64,000 nt of DNA from Aphelocoma coerulescens (GCF_041296385.1 NC_091017.1:11278001-11342000), one strand, 5' to 3'. Shown: positions 7,930-21,801, counted from the first letter of the stretch. Notes: generated from the sequence alone by a model not told the origin. Program-made: numbers and translations.

Positions 7930-9911
7930 TTCAGCAGGCAGGAGACTAGGCAGCCACGCTTGTCTTGCAGCCCCGTTACGACGGGCCCCCGAGCCCCGCG
8001 CCCCGCGGCTTGGTTCTTCGCCTTTTCAAACACGCCGTACCTTCGTTCTCCCGGAGGCGGACGGTCGTCTGCTTCTGGCCCGGAACACTGTGCCCGGCAG
8101 CGAAGCGCTTTCTGCGGCAAGCTGCAAAGCGCCCGTCAGATGGCGATGCTGTCTGCCCGCTCCTTCTCGGCTCGAGTGTACCCCGGCGCACGCTGCCATC
8201 TCGCAAGGAGCAAAGAGCTTCGGTAGACGTCTCGCACCCAGGAGAAAGGTGCCAGGACGACACCACGTTCTTCCTCACCCCTTCTCGTGGCCCAGATTGT
8301 GGTGCTGCCTTCAAAGCCGTGCGCATTGAAAGACTCCTCCAGCAAGTGCTTCTCCCCTGGCACACTTCGCTCAGCGAGAGCTGCGTGGGCAGCGTGGACT
8401 CAGCGAAACCGAAAGGGTGTTCTTGTAGCTCGAGCTTGTTGGAGAGGATGAAAGTTTGGTGAGAAGGTTTCACAGCTATGCAGGCTTGGCACAAAGATCT
8501 CGGAATGTAGAAACGTAGCATGAGGTAGAAATGGGAGCAAGTTTTGACAGAGAGTAAAAGGTGTTTTGCTGAAACACTGATCACTGAGTAACCGAGAAGG
8601 CAAAGGTTGGAGATTGAGTTGGAAGGAGATTTTTTTTTCACGATTAGGACAACGGTATGTGAGTAGAAACAAGCACCCGTTTTTCACCAAGTAAATAAGT
8701 CTCGAGAAGGGCATAAGGAAATAGAAAAACATGTTTTGACCAAAAAGAGGGCTATCGCAGGCAAACAAGAAATGTCGATGTAGCAAGAAGAAGAAGGATG
8801 GGGGGGGTGTCTGAGAATTCTCCGTGGTAAGCTTCAATTGGAACTTGCTTACTCTTGCGACTGGAGAAGAATGCCTATAATACGGCAGTGCTAGTAGTCA
8901 TGATAGGCTACAGGCAAATGTAAAGGTATTGGTGTATGGTGCCTATTGCTTGTCGTGTTTTAAGACACTCAGCAAAGAAAACTATCTAACGCTTTGTAAG
9001 TTGAACAGAAAGCGGCTCCAGGCATGCCTACCAGCTGTAGCTGACAGCTGTAGGGCTGGCTCTGGATACCCACTCCCTGAAATGCTGTGACTTCGCCTAT
9101 GCAAGAAACAGCTTTCAAGAGAGCCGCCTGAAGTCCAGAGAGCCCTTCGTGAGCCTTTTTCCTATGGCGCTGTGGAAAGAAACCGTGCACGCTACACCGT
9201 GGGTGCGTGCAGCCTGCTCGAGCAAAAGCGGCAAAGTTCAGTGCCCTCGCTGGGCTTCCCTTTCGTGCAGACAACGTGAGGCGAAGAAGGAAGCCGCAGA
9301 GCAGCGGGCTTGCGTGTGCAGTGCACCGAGTTGCACAAGTCCAGCGAGGGCTCGTTCACGAGCCGAGCCGGCTGAGGGCGTCCTCGCTTCTGCCAAAGGG
9401 AACGCGGAGCCGTAGCGCTTCACCCCCCAGCGTGGAGATAGGCACTTCCCTAGTGGTTCAGCCTTGCAGAGTCCCTGCAGCTAGAGCTCACCCAGGAGCA
9501 GGCGTCAAAGCAGAAGGCCTTCCTAAAGCACCCCTTCTCCAAGCAGCCTCCGGAAAGGGCACATCACACTGCGGCTCTGCGCCTTTCTTCTAAGGCAGAC
9601 GCCCGGCTATGCTTTCGCGCTCGCGAAAGCTCCTCCTTGGCAGCCTCCAGCAGCTGCTCTCATGGAGAACGGCCGTAGAAGTCAAAGCCAGTGCTGGGCT
9701 GCACCTTCGCCTTCCCCAAGGAAGAAGCAACAGCAAACTCGGCGATGCACTCTGTACTTCCCTCCTCCGCTGCGTCCTACATGCATTCGCGTTCTCCGAA
9801 ACTCGGAGACTGAAGGGAAGGGCAATTGCTTCCCCAGAGAGCTGCAAGGGGACTTATGCGGCAGCAGCACGGGTAACTGCCGTGGAACTTGCTCCTTTCC
9901 CAAGGAGTGAA
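7930..9911 (+). repeat. Repeat unit 5 (1982 bp)
   Basis: It starts like units 3, 6 and 8 (class A, A at u99). From about u543 it changes to another haplotype: A at u543, T9 followed by CACG, T at u767 and (AAG)4-GAT. The 3' end is class A with T at u1928. The breakpoint near 8470 is where the three-unit duplicated block ends. Confidence 0.97.
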
Positions 9912-11894
9912 TTCAGCAGGCAGGAGACTAGGCAGCCACGCTTGTCTTGCAGCCCCGTTACGACGGGCCCCCGAGCCCCGCGCCCCGCGGCTTGGTTCTT
10001 CGCCTTTTCAAACACGCCGTACCTTCGTTCTCCCGGAGGCGGACGGTCGTCTGCTTCTGGCCCGGAACACTGTGCCCGGCAGCGAAGCGCTTTCTGCGGC
10101 AAGCTGCAAAGCGCCCGTCAGATGGCGATGCTGTCTGCCCGCTCCTTCTCGGCTCGAGTGTACCCCGGCGCACGCTGCCATCTCGCAAGGAGCAAAGAGC
10201 TTCGGTAGACGTCTCGCACCCAGGAGAAAGGTGCCAGGACGACACCACGTTCTTCCTCACCCCTTCTCGTGGCCCAGATTGTGGTGCTGCCTTCAAAGCC
10301 GTGCGCATTGAAAGACTCCTCCAGCAAGTGCTTCTCCCCTGGCACACTTCGCTCAGCGAGAGCTGCGTGGGCAGCGTGGACTCAGCGAAACCGAAAGGGT
10401 GTTCTTGTAGCTCGAGCTTGTTGGAGAGGATGAAAGTTTGGTGAGAAGGTTTCCCAGCTATGCAGGCTTGGCACAAAGATCTCGGAATGTAGAAACGTAG
10501 CATGAGGTAGAAATGGGAGCAAGTTTTGACAGAGAGTAAAAGGTGTTTTGCTGAAACACTGATCACTGAGTAACCGAGAAGGCAAAGGTTGGAGATTGAG
10601 TTGGAAGGAGATTTTTTTCTCACGATTAGGACAACGGTATGTGAGTAGAAACAAGCACCCGTTTTTCACCAAGTAAACAAGTCTCGAGAAGGGCATAAGG
10701 AAATAGAAAAACATGTTTTGACCAAAAAGAGGGCTATCGCAGGCAAACAAGAAATGTCGATGTAGCAAGAAGAAGAAGGATGGGGGGGGGTGTCTGAGAA
10801 TTCTCCGTGGTAAGCTTCAATTGGAATTTGCTTACTCTTGCGACTGGAGAAGAATGCCTATAATACGGCAGTGCTGGTAGTCATGATAGGCTACAGGCAA
10901 ATGTAAAGGTATTGGTGTATGGTGCCTATTGCTTGTCGTGTTTTAAGACACTCAGCAAAGAAAACTATCTAACGCTTTGTAAGTTGAACAGAAAGCGGCT
11001 CCAGGCATGCCTACCAGCTGTAGCTGACAGCTGTAGGGCTGGCTCTGGATACCCACTCCCTGAAATGCTGTGACTTCGCCTATGCAAGAAACAGCTTTCA
11101 AGAGAGCCGCCTGAAGTCCAGAGAGCCCTTCGTGAGCCTTTTTCCTATGGCGCTGTGGAAAGAAACCGTGCACGCTACACCGTGGGTGCGTGCAGCCTGC
11201 TCGAGCAAAAGCAGCAAAGTTCAGTGCCCTCGCTGGGCTTCCCTTTCGTGCAGACAACGTGAGGCGAAGAAGGAAGCCGCAGAGCAGCGGGCTTGCGTGT
11301 GCAGTGCACCGAGTTGCACAAGTCCAGCGAGGGCTCGTTCACGAGCCGAGCCGGCTGAGGCCGTCCTCGCTTCTGCCAAAGGGAACGCGGAGCCGTAGCG
11401 CTTCACCCCCCAGCGTGGAGATAGGCACTTCCCTAGTGGTTCAGCCTTGCAGAGTCCCTGCAGCTAGAGCTCACCCAGGAGCAGGCGTCAAAGCAGAAGG
11501 CCTTCCTAAAGCACCCCTTCTCCAAGCAGCCTCCGGAAAGGGCACATCACACTGCGGCTCTGCGCCTTTCTTCTAAGACAGACGCCCGGCTATGCTTTCG
11601 CGCTCGCGAAAGCTCCTCCTTGGCAGCCTCCAGCAGCTGCTCTCATGGAGAACGGCCGTAGAAGTCAAAGCCAGTGCTGGGCTGCACCTTCGCCTTCCCC
11701 AAGGAAGAAGCAACAGCAAACTCGGAGGTGCACTCTGTATTTCCCTCCTCCGCTGCGTCCTACATGCATTCGCGTTCTCCGAAACTCGGAGACTGAAGGG
11801 AAGGGCAATTGCTTCCCCAGAGAGCTGCAAGGGGACTTAGGCGGCAGCAGCACGGGTAACTGCCGTGGAACTTGCTCCTTTCCCAAGGAGTGAA
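9912..11894 (+). repeat. Repeat unit 6 (1983 bp, G9)
   Basis: It appears identical to unit 3: every diagnostic allele and every six-frame translation I compared matches. It is the middle of the second copy of the three-unit block. Confidence 0.97.
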
Positions 11895-13876
11895 TTCAGC
11901 AGGCAGGAGACTCGGCAGCCACGCTTGTCTTGCAGCCCCGTTACGACGGGCCCCCGAGCCCCGCGCCCCGCGGCTTGGTTCTTCGCCTTTTCGAACACGC
12001 CGTACCTTCGTTCTCCCGGAGGCGGACGGTCGTCTGCTTCTGGCCCGGAACACTGTGCCCGGCAGCGAAGCGCTTTCTGCGGCAAGCTGCAAAGCGCCCG
12101 TCAGATGGCGATGCTGTCTGCCCGCTCCTTCTCGGCTCGAGTGTACCGCGGCGCACGCTGCCGTCTCGCAAGGAGCAAAGAGCTTCGGTAGACGTCTCGC
12201 ACACAGGAGAAAGGTGCCAGGACGACACCACGTTCTTCCTCACCCCTTCTCGTGGCCCAGATTGTGGTGCTGCCTTCAAAGCCGTGCGCATTGAAAGACT
12301 CCTCCAGCAAGTGCTTCTCCCCTGGCACACTTCGCTCAGCGAGAGCTGCGTGGGCAGCGTGGACTCAGCGAAACCGAAAGGGTGTTCTTGTAGCTCGAGC
12401 TTGTTGGAGAGGATGAAAGTTTGGTGAGAAGGTTTCACAACTATGCAGGCTTGGCACAAAGATCTCGGAATGTAGAAACGTAGCATGAGGTAGAAATGGG
12501 AGCAAGTTTTGACAGAGAGTAAAAGGTGTTTTGCTGAAACACTGGTCACTGAATAACCGAGAAGGCAAAGGTTGGAGATTGAGTTGGAAGGAGATTTTTT
12601 TTTCATGATTAGGACAACGGTATGTGAGTAGAAACAAGCACCCGTTTTTCACCAAGTAAACAAGTCTCGAGAAGGGCATAAGGAAATAGAAAAACATGTT
12701 TTGACCAAAAAGAGGGCTATCGCAGGCAAACAAGAAATGTCGATGTAGCAAGAAGAAGAAGAATGGGGGGGGTGTCTGAGAATTCTCCGTGGTAAGCTTC
12801 AATTGGAACTTGCTTACTCTTGTGACTGGAGAAGAATGCCTATAATACGGCAGTGCTAGTAGTCATGATAGGCTACAGGCAAATGTAAAGGTATTGGTGT
12901 ATGGTGCCTATTGCTTGTCGTGTTTTAAGACACTCAGCAAAGAAAACTATCTAACGCTTTGTAAGTTGAACAGAAAGCGGCTCCAGGCATGCCTACCAGC
13001 TGTAGCTGACAGCTGTAGGGCTGGCTCTGGATACCCACTCCCTGAAATGCTGTGACTTCGCCTATGCAAGAAACAGCTTTCAAGAGAGCCGCCTGAAGTC
13101 CAGAGAGCCCTTCGTGAGCCTTTTTCCTATGGCGCTGTGGAAAGAAACCGTGCACGCTACACCGTGGGTGCGTGCAGCCTGCTCGAGCAAAAGCGGCAAA
13201 GTTCAGTGCCCTCGCTGGGCTTCCCTTTCGTGCAGACAACGTGAGGCGAAGAAGGAAGCCGCAGAGCAGCGGGCTTGCGTGTGCAGTGCACCGAGTTGCA
13301 CAAGTCCAGCGAGGGCTCGTTCACGAGCCGAGCCGGCTGAGGGCGTCCTCGCTTCTGCCAAAGGGAACGCGGAGCCGTAGCGCTTCACCCCCCAGCGTGG
13401 AGATAGGCACTTCCCTAGTGGTTCAGCCTTGCAGAGTCCCTGCAGCTAGAGCTCACCCAGGAGCAGGCGTCAAAGCAGAAGGCCTTCCTAAAGCACCCCT
13501 TCTCCAAGCAGCCTCCGGAAAGGGCACATCACACTGCGGCTCTGCGCCTTTCTTCTAAGGCAGACGCCCGGCTATGCTTTCGCGCTCGCGAAAGCTCCTC
13601 CTTGGCAGCCTCCAGCAGCTGCTCTCATGGAGAACGGCCGTAGAAGTCAAAGCCAGTGCTGGGCTGCACCTTCGCCTTCCCCAAGGAAGAAGCAACAGCA
13701 AACTCGGCGATGCACTCTGTACTTCCCTCCTCCGCTGCGTCCTACATGCATTCGCGTTCTCCGAAACTCGGAGACTGAAGGGAAGGGCAATTGCTTCCCC
13801 AGAGAGCTGCAAGGGGACTTATGCGGCAGCAGCACGGGTAACTGCCGTGGAACTTGCTCCTTTCCCAAGGAGTGAA
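11895..13876 (+). repeat. Repeat unit 7 (1982 bp)
   Basis: It appears identical to unit 4, including G at u254, the CATG after T9, AAT after the AAG run and T at u1928. It follows unit 6 just as unit 4 follows unit 3. Confidence 0.97.
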
Positions 13877-15859
13877 TTCAGCAGGCAGGAGACTAGGCAG
13901 CCACGCTTGTCTTGCAGCCCCGTTACGACGGGCCCCCGAGCCCCGCGCCCCGCGGCTTGGTTCTTCGCCTTTTCAAACACGCCGTACCTTCGTTCTCCCG
14001 GAGGCGGACGGTCGTCTGCTTCTGGCCCGGAACACTGTGCCCGGCAGCGAAGCGCTTTCTGCGGCAAGCTGCAAAGCGCCCGTCAGATGGCGATGCTGTC
14101 TGCCCGCTCCTTCTCGGCTCGAGTGTACCCCGGCGCACGCTGCCATCTCGCAAGGAGCAAAGAGCTTCGGTAGACGTCTCGCACCCAGGAGAAAGGTGCC
14201 AGGACGACACCACGTTCTTCCTCACCCCTTCTCGTGGCCCAGATTGTGGTGCTGCCTTCAAAGCCGTGCGCATTGAAAGACTCCTCCAGCAAGTGCTTCT
14301 CCCCTGGCACACTTCGCTCAGCGAGAGCTGCGTGGGCAGCGTGGACTCAGCGAAACCGAAAGGGTGTTCTTGTAGCTCGAGCTTGTTGGAGAGGATGAAA
14401 GTTTGGTGAGAAGGTTTCCCAGCTATGCAGGCTTGGCACAAAGATCTCAGAATGTAGAAACGTAGCATGAGGTAGAAATGGGAGCAAGTTTTGACAGAGA
14501 GTAAAAGGTGTTTTGCTGAAACACTGATCACTGAGTAACCGAGAAGGTAAAGGTTGGAGATTGAGTTGGAAGGAGATTTTTTTCTCACGATTAGGACAAC
14601 GGTATGTGAGTAGAAACAAGCACCCGTTTTTCACCAAGTAAACAAGTCTCGAGAAGGGCATAAGGAAATAGAAAAACATGTTTTGACCAAAAAGAGGGCT
14701 ATCGCAGGCAAACAAGAAATGTCGATGTAGCAAGAAGAAGAAGGATGGGGGGGGGTGTCTGAGAATTCTCCGTGGTAAGCTTCAATTGGAATTTGCTTAC
14801 TCTTGCGACTGGAGAAGAATGCCTATAATACGGCAGTGCTGGTAGTCATGATAGGCTACAGGCAAATGTAAAGGTATTGGTGTATGGTGCCTATTGCTTG
14901 TCGTGTTTTAAGACACTCAGCAAAGAAAACTATCTAACGCTTTGTAAGTTGAACAGAAAGCGGCTCCAGGCATGCCTACCAGCTGTAGCTGACAGCTGTA
15001 GGGCTGGCTCTGGATACCCACTCCCTGAAATGCTGTGACTTCGCCTATGCAAGAAACAGCTTTCAAGAGAGCCGCCTGAAGTCCAGAGAGCCCTTCGTGA
15101 GCCTTTTTCCTATGGCGCTGTGGAAAGAAACGGTGCACGCTACACCGTGGGTGCGTGCAGCCTGCTCGAGCAAAAGCAGCAAAGTTCAGTGCCCTCGCTG
15201 GGCTTCCCTTTCGTGCAGACAACGTGAGGCGAAGAAGGAAGCCGCAGAGCAGCGGGCTTGCGTGTGCAGTGCACCGAGTTGCACAAGTCCAGCGAGGGCT
15301 CGTTCACGAGCCGAGCCGGCTGAGGCCGTCCTCGCTTCTGCCAAAGGGAACGCGGAGCCGTAGCGCTTCACCCCCCAGCGTGGAGATAGGCACTTCCCTA
15401 GTGGTTCAGCCTTGCAGAGTCCCTGCAGCTAGAGCTCACCCAGGAGCAGGCGTCAAAGCAGAAGGCCTTCCTAAAGCACCCCTTCTCCAAGCAGCCTCCG
15501 GAAAGGGCACATCACACTGCGGCTCTGCGCCTTTCTTCTAAGACAGACGCCCGGCTATGCTTTCGCGCTCGCGAAAGCTCCTCCTTGGCAGCCTCCAGCA
15601 GCTGCTCTCATGGAGAACGGCCGTAGAAGTCAAAGCCAGTGCTGGGCTGCACCTTCGCCTTCCCCAAGGAAGAAGCAACAGCAAACTCGGAGGTGCACTC
15701 TGTATTTCCCTCCTCCGCTGCGTCCTACATGCATTCGCGTTCTCCGAAACTCGGAGACTGAAGGGAAGGGCAATTGCTTCCCCAGAGAGCTGCAAGGGGA
15801 CTTAGGCGGCAGCAGCACGGGTAACTGCCGTGGAACTTGCTCCTTTCCCAAGGAGTGAA
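13877..15859 (+). repeat. Repeat unit 8 (1983 bp, G9)
   Basis: A unit 3/6 type copy with changes acquired later: a lost CpG at 14449, T at 14548 and G at 15132 (the last shared with units 12 and 13). It pairs with unit 9 as a third repetition of the 3-4 / 6-7 dimer. Confidence 0.97.
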
Positions 15860-17841
15860 TTCAGCAGGCAGGAGACTCGGCAGCCACGCTTGTCTTGCAG
15901 CCCCGTTACGACGGGCCCCCGAGCCCCGCGCCCCGCGGCTTGGTTCTTCGCCTTTTCGAACACGCCGTACCTTCGTTCTCCCGGAGGCGGACGGTCGTCT
16001 GCTTCTGGCCCGGAACACTGTGCCCGGCAGCGAAGCGCTTTCTGCGGCAAGCTGCAAAGCGCCCGTCAGATGGCGATGCTGTCTGCCCGCTCCTTCTCGG
16101 CTCGAGTGTACCGCGGCGCACGCTGCCGTCTCGCAAGGAGCAAAGAGCTTCGGTAGACGTCTCGCACACAGGAGAAAGGTGCCAGGACGACACCACGTTC
16201 TTCCTCACCCCTTCTCGTGGCCCAGATTGTGGTGCTGCCTTCAAAGCCGTGCGCATTGAAAGACTCCTCCAGCAAGTGCTTCTCCCCTGGCACACTTCGC
16301 TCAGCGAGAGCTGCGTGGGCAGCGTGGACTCAGCGAAACCGAAAGGGTGTTCTTGTAGCTCGAGCTTGTTGGAGAGGATGAAAGTTTGGTGAGAAGGTTT
16401 CACAACTATGCAGGCTTGGCACAAAGATCTCGGAATGTAGAAACGTAGCATGAGGTAGAAATGGGAGCAAGTTTTGACAGAGAGTAAAAGGTGTTTTGCT
16501 GAAACACTGGTCACTGAATAACCGAGAAGGCAAAGGTTGGAGATTGAGTTGGAAGGAGATTTTTTTTTCATGATTAGGACAACGGTATGTGAGTAGAAAC
16601 AAGCACCCGTTTTTCACCAAGTAAACAAGTCTCGAGAAGGGCATAAGGAAATAGAAAAACATGTTTTGACCAAAAAGAGGGCTATCGCAGGCAAACAAGA
16701 AATGTCGATGTAGCAAGAAGAAGAAGAATGGGGGGGGTGTCTGAGAATTCTCCGTGGTAAGCTTCAATTGGAACTTGCTTACTCTTGTGACTGGAGAAGA
16801 ATGCCTATAATACGGCAGTGCTAGTAGTCATGATAGGCTACAGGCAAATGTAAAGGTATTGGTGTATGGTGCCTATTGCTTGTCGTGTTTTAAGACACTC
16901 AGCAAAGAAAACTATCTAACGCTTTGTAAGTTGAACAGAAAGCGGCTCCAGGCATGCCTACCAGCTGTAGCTGACAGCTGTAGGGCTGGCTCTGGATACC
17001 CACTCCCTGAAATGCTGTGACTTCGCCTATGCAAGAAACAGCTTTCAAGAGAGCCGCCTGAAGTCCAGAGAGCCCTTCGTGAGCCTTTTTCCTATGGCGC
17101 TGTGGAAAGAAACCGTGCACGCTACACCGTGGGTGCGTGCAGCCTGCTCGAGCAAAAGCGGCAAAGTTCAGTGCCCTCGCTGGGCTTCCCTTTCGTGCAG
17201 ACAACGTGAGGCGAAGAAGGAAGCCGCAGAGCAGCGGGCTTGCGTGTGCAGTGCACCGAGTTGCACAAGTCCAGCGAGGGCTCGTTCACGAGCCGAGCCG
17301 GCTGAGGGCGTCCTCGCTTCTGCCAAAGGGAACGCGGAGCCGTAGCGCTTCACCCCCCAGCGTGGAGATAGGCACTTCCCTAGTGGTTCAGCCTTGCAGA
17401 GTCCCTGCAGCTAGAGCTCACCCAGGAGCAGGCGTCAAAGCAGAAGGCCTTCCTAAAGCACCCCTTCTCCAAGCAGCCTCCGGAAAGGGCACATCACACT
17501 GCGGCTCTGCGCCTTTCTTCTAAGGCAGACGCCCGGCTATGCTTTCGCGCTCGCGAAAGCTCCTCCTTGGCAGCCTCCAGCAGCTGCTCTCATGGAGAAC
17601 GGCCGTAGAAGTCAAAGCCAGTGCTGGGCTGCACCTTCGCCTTCCCCAAGGAAGAAGCAACAGCAAACTCGGAGGTGCACTCTGTATTTCCCTCCTCCGC
17701 TGCGTCCTACATGCATTCGCGTTCTCCGAAACTCGGAGACTGAAGGGAAGGGCAATTGCTTCCCCAGAGAGCTGCAAGGGGACTTAGGCGGCAGCAGCAC
17801 GGGTAACTGCCGTGGAACTTGCTCCTTTCCCAAGGAGTGAA
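15860..17841 (+). repeat. Repeat unit 9 (1982 bp)
   Basis: It matches units 4 and 7 over its first ~1,660 bp (G254, A309, A546, A659, CATG, T929). The 3' end is different: the GGAGG microhaplotype, T1828 and G1928, that is, class B. Confidence 0.97.
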
Positions 17842-19824
17842 TTCAGCAGGCAGGAGACTCGGCAGCCACGCTTGTCTTGCAGCCCCGTTACGACGGGCCC
17901 CCGAGCCCCGCGCCCCGCGGCTTGGTTCTTCGCCTTTTCGAACACGCCGTACCTTCGTTCTCCCGGAGGCGGACGGTCGTCTGCTTCTGGCCCGGAACAC
18001 TGTGCCCGGCAGCGAAGCGCTTTCTGCGGCAAGCTGCAAAGCGCCCGTCAGATGGCGATGCTGTCTGCCCGCTCCTTCTCGGCTCGAGTGTACCCCGGCG
18101 CACGCTGCCGTCTCGCAAGGAGCAAAGAGCTTCGGTAGACGTCTCGCACCCAGGAGAAAGGTGCCAGGACGACACCACGTTCTTCCTCACCCCTTCTCGT
18201 GGCCCAGATTGTGGTGCTGCCTTCAAAGCCGTGCGCATTGAAAGACTCCTCCAGCAAGTGCTTCTCCCCTGGCACACTTCGCTCAGCGAGAGCTGCGTGG
18301 GCAGCGTGGACTCAGCGAAACCGAAAGGGTGTTCTTGTAGCTCGAGCTTGTTGGAGAGGATGAAAGTTTGGTGAGAAGGTTTCACAGCTATGCAGGCTTG
18401 GCACAAAGATCTCGGAATGTAGAAACGTAGCATGAGGTAGAAATGGGAGCAAGTTTTGACAGAGAGTAAAAGGTGTTTTGCTGAAACACTGATCACTGAG
18501 TAACCGAGAAGGCAAAGGTTGGAGATTGAGTTGGAAGGAGATTTTTTTCTCACGATTAGGACAACGGTATGTGAGTAGAAACAAGCACCCGTTTTTCACC
18601 AAGTAAACAAGTCTCGAGAAGGGCATAAGGAAATAGAAAAACATGTTTTGACCAAAAAGAGGGCTATCGCAGGCAAACAAGAAATGTCGATGTAGCAAGA
18701 AGAAGAAGGATGGGGGGGGGTGTCTGAGAATTCTCCGTGGTAAGCTTCAATTGGAACTTGCTTACTCTTGCGACTGGAGAAGAATGCCTATAATACGGCA
18801 GTGCTAGTAGTCATGATAGGCTACAGGCAAATGTAAAGGTATTGGTGTATGGTGCCTATTGCTTGTCGTGTTTTAAGACACTCAGCAAAGAAAACTATCT
18901 AACGCTTTGTAAGTTGAACAGAAAGCGGCTCCAGGCATGCCTACCAGCTGTAGCTGACAGCTGTAGGGCTGGCTCTGGATACCCACTCCCTGAAATGCTG
19001 TGACTTCGCCTATGCAAGAAACAGCTTTCAAGAGAGCCGCCTGAAGTCCAGAGAGCCCTTCGTGAGCCTTTTTCCTATGGCGCTGTGGAAAGAAACCGTG
19101 CACGCTACACCGTGGGTGCGTGCAGCCTGCTCGAGCAAAAGCGGCAAAGTTCAGTGCCCTCGCTGGGCTTCCCTTTCGTGCAGACAACGTGAGGCGAAGA
19201 AGGAAGCCGCAGAGCAGCGGGCTTGCGTGTGCAGTGCACCGAGTTGCACAAGTCCAGCGAGGGCTCGTTCACGAGCCGAGCCGGCTGAGGGCGTCCTCGC
19301 TTCTGCCAAAGGGAACGCGGAGCCGTAGCGCTTCACCCCCCAGCGTGGAGATAGGCACTTCCCTAGTGGTTCAGCCTTGCAGAGTCCCTGCAGCTAGAGC
19401 TCACCCAGGAGCAGGCGTCAAAGCAGAAGGCCTTCCTAAAGCACCCCTTCTCCAAGCAGCCTCCGGAAAGGGCACATCACACTGCGGCTCTGCGCCTTTC
19501 TTCTAAGGCAGACGCCCGGCTATGCTTTCGCGCTCGCGAAAGCTCCTCCTTGGCAGCCTCCAGCAGCTGCTCTCATGGAGAACGGCCGTAGAAGTCAAAG
19601 CCAGTGCTGGGCTGCACCTTCGCCTTCCCCAAGGAAGAAGCAACAGCAAACACGTCGGTGCACTCTGTATTTCCCTCCTCCGCTGCGTCCTACATGCATT
19701 CGCGTTCTCCGAAACTCGGAGACTGAAGGGAAGGGCAATTGCTTCCCCAGAGAGCTGCAAGGGGACTTAGGCGGCAGCAGCACGGGTAACTGCCGTGGAA
19801 CTTGCTCCTTTCCCAAGGAGTGAA
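17842..19824 (+). repeat. Repeat unit 10 (1983 bp, G9)
   Basis: A class B unit with C at u309, A at u651 and G9, but C at u915 and A at u964, unlike the other early G9 units. It carries the ACGTCGG form at u1810-u1816, also found in units 14, 18, 21, 22 and 28. Confidence 0.97.
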
Positions 19825-21801
19825 TTCAGCAGGCAGGAGACTCGGCAGCCACGCTTGTCTTGCAGCCCCATTACGACGGGCCCCCGAGCCCCGCGCCCCG
19901 CGGCTTGGTTCTTCGCCTTTTCGAACACGCCGTACCTTCGTTCTCCCGGAGGCGGACGGTCGTCTGCTTCTGGCCCGGAACACTGTGCCCGGCAGCGAAG
20001 CGCTTTCTGCGGCAAGCTGCAAAGCGCCCGTCAGATGGCGATGCTGTCTGCCCGCTCCTTCTCGGCTCGAGTGTACCCCGGCGCACGCTGCCGTCTCGCA
20101 AGGAGCAAAGAGCTTCGGTAGACGTCTCGCACCCAGGAGAAAGGTGCCAGGACGACACCACGTTCTTCCTCACCCCTTCTCGTGGCCCAGATTGTGGTGC
20201 TGCCTTCAAAGCCGTGCGCATTGAAAGACTCCTCCAGCAAGTGCTTCTCCCCTGGCACACTTCGCTCAGCGAGAGCTGCGTGGGCAGCGTGGACTCAGCG
20301 AAACCGAAAGGGTGTTCTTGTAGCTCGAGCTTGTTGGAGAGGATGAAAGTTTGGTGAGAAGGTTTCACAGCTATGCAGGCTTGGCACAAAGATCTCGGAA
20401 TGTAGAAACGTAGCATGAGGTAGAAATGGGAGCAAGTTTTGACAGAGAGTAAAAGGTGTTTTGCTGAAACACTGGTCACTGAGTAACCGAGAAGGCAAAG
20501 GTTGGAGATTGAGTTGGAAGGAGATTTTTTTCTCACGATTAGGACAACGGTATGTGAGTAGAAACAAGCACCCGTTTTTCACCAAGTAAACAAGTCTCGA
20601 GAAGGGCATAAGGAAATAGAAAAACATGTTTTGACCAAAAAGAGGGCTATCGCAGGCAAACAAGAAATGTCGATGTAGCAAGAAGAAGAAGGATGGGGGG
20701 GGTGTCTGAGAATTCTCCGTGGTAAGCTTCAATTGGAATTTGCTTACTCTTGCGACTGGAGAAGAATGCCTATAATACGGCAGTGCTGGTAGTCATGATA
20801 GGCTACAGGCAAATGTAAAGGTATTGGTGTATGGTGCCTATTGCTTGTCGTGTTTTAAGACACTCAGCAAAGAAAACTATCTAACGCTTTGTAAGTTGAA
20901 CAGAAAGCGGCTCCAGGCATGCCTACCAGCTGTAGCTGACAGCTGTAGGGCTGGCTCTGGATACCCACTCCCTGAAATGCTGTGACTTCGCCTATGCAAG
21001 AAACAGCTTTCAAGAGAGCCGCCTGAAGTCCAGAGAGCCCTTCGTGAGCCTTTTTCCTATGGCGCTGTGGAAAGAAACCGTGCACGCTACACCGTGGGTG
21101 CGTGCAGCCTGCTCGAGCAAAAGCGGCAAAGTTCAGTGCCCTCGCTGGGCTTCCCTTTCGTGCAGACAACGTGAGGCGAAGAAGGAAGCCGCAGAGCAGC
21201 GGGCTTGCGTGTGCAGTGCACCGAGTTGCACAAGTCCAGCGAGGGCTCGTTCACGAGCCGAGCCGGCTGAGGGCGTCCTCGCTTCTGCCAAAGGGAACGC
21301 GGAGCCGTAGCGCTTCACCCCCCAGCGTGGAGATAGGCACTTCCCTAGTGGTTCAGCCTTGCAGAGTCCCTGCAGCTAGAGCTCACCCAGGAGCAGGCGT
21401 CAAAGCAGAAGGCCTTCCTAAAGCACCCCTTCTCCAAGCAGCCTCAGGAAAGGGCACATCACACTGCGGCTCTGCACCTTTCTTCTAAGACAGACGCCCG
21501 GCTATGCTTTCGCGCTCGCAGCTCCCTTGGCAGCCTCCAGCAGCTGCTCTCATGGGGAACGGCTGTAGAAGTCAAAGCCAGTGCTGGGCTGCACCTTCGC
21601 CTTCCCCAAGGAAGAAGCAACAGCAAACTCGGCGATGCACTCTGTACTTCCCTCCTCCGCTGCGTCCTACATGCATTCGCGTTCTCCGAAACTCGGAGAC
21701 TGAAGGGAAGGGCAATTGCTTCCCCAGAGAGCTGCAAGGGGACTTAGGCGGCAGCAGCACGGGTAACTGCCGTGGAACTTGCTCCTTTCCCAAGGAGTGA
21801 A
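19825..21801 (+). repeat. Repeat unit 11 (1977 bp, hairpin-deletion form)
   Basis: The first unit with the 5-bp loss at u1694-u1706. It has A at u46 and private changes at 21446, 21476 (lost CpG), 21556 and 21564 (lost CpG). The 3' end is class A with the CGATG microhaplotype but G at u1928. Confidence 0.97.
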
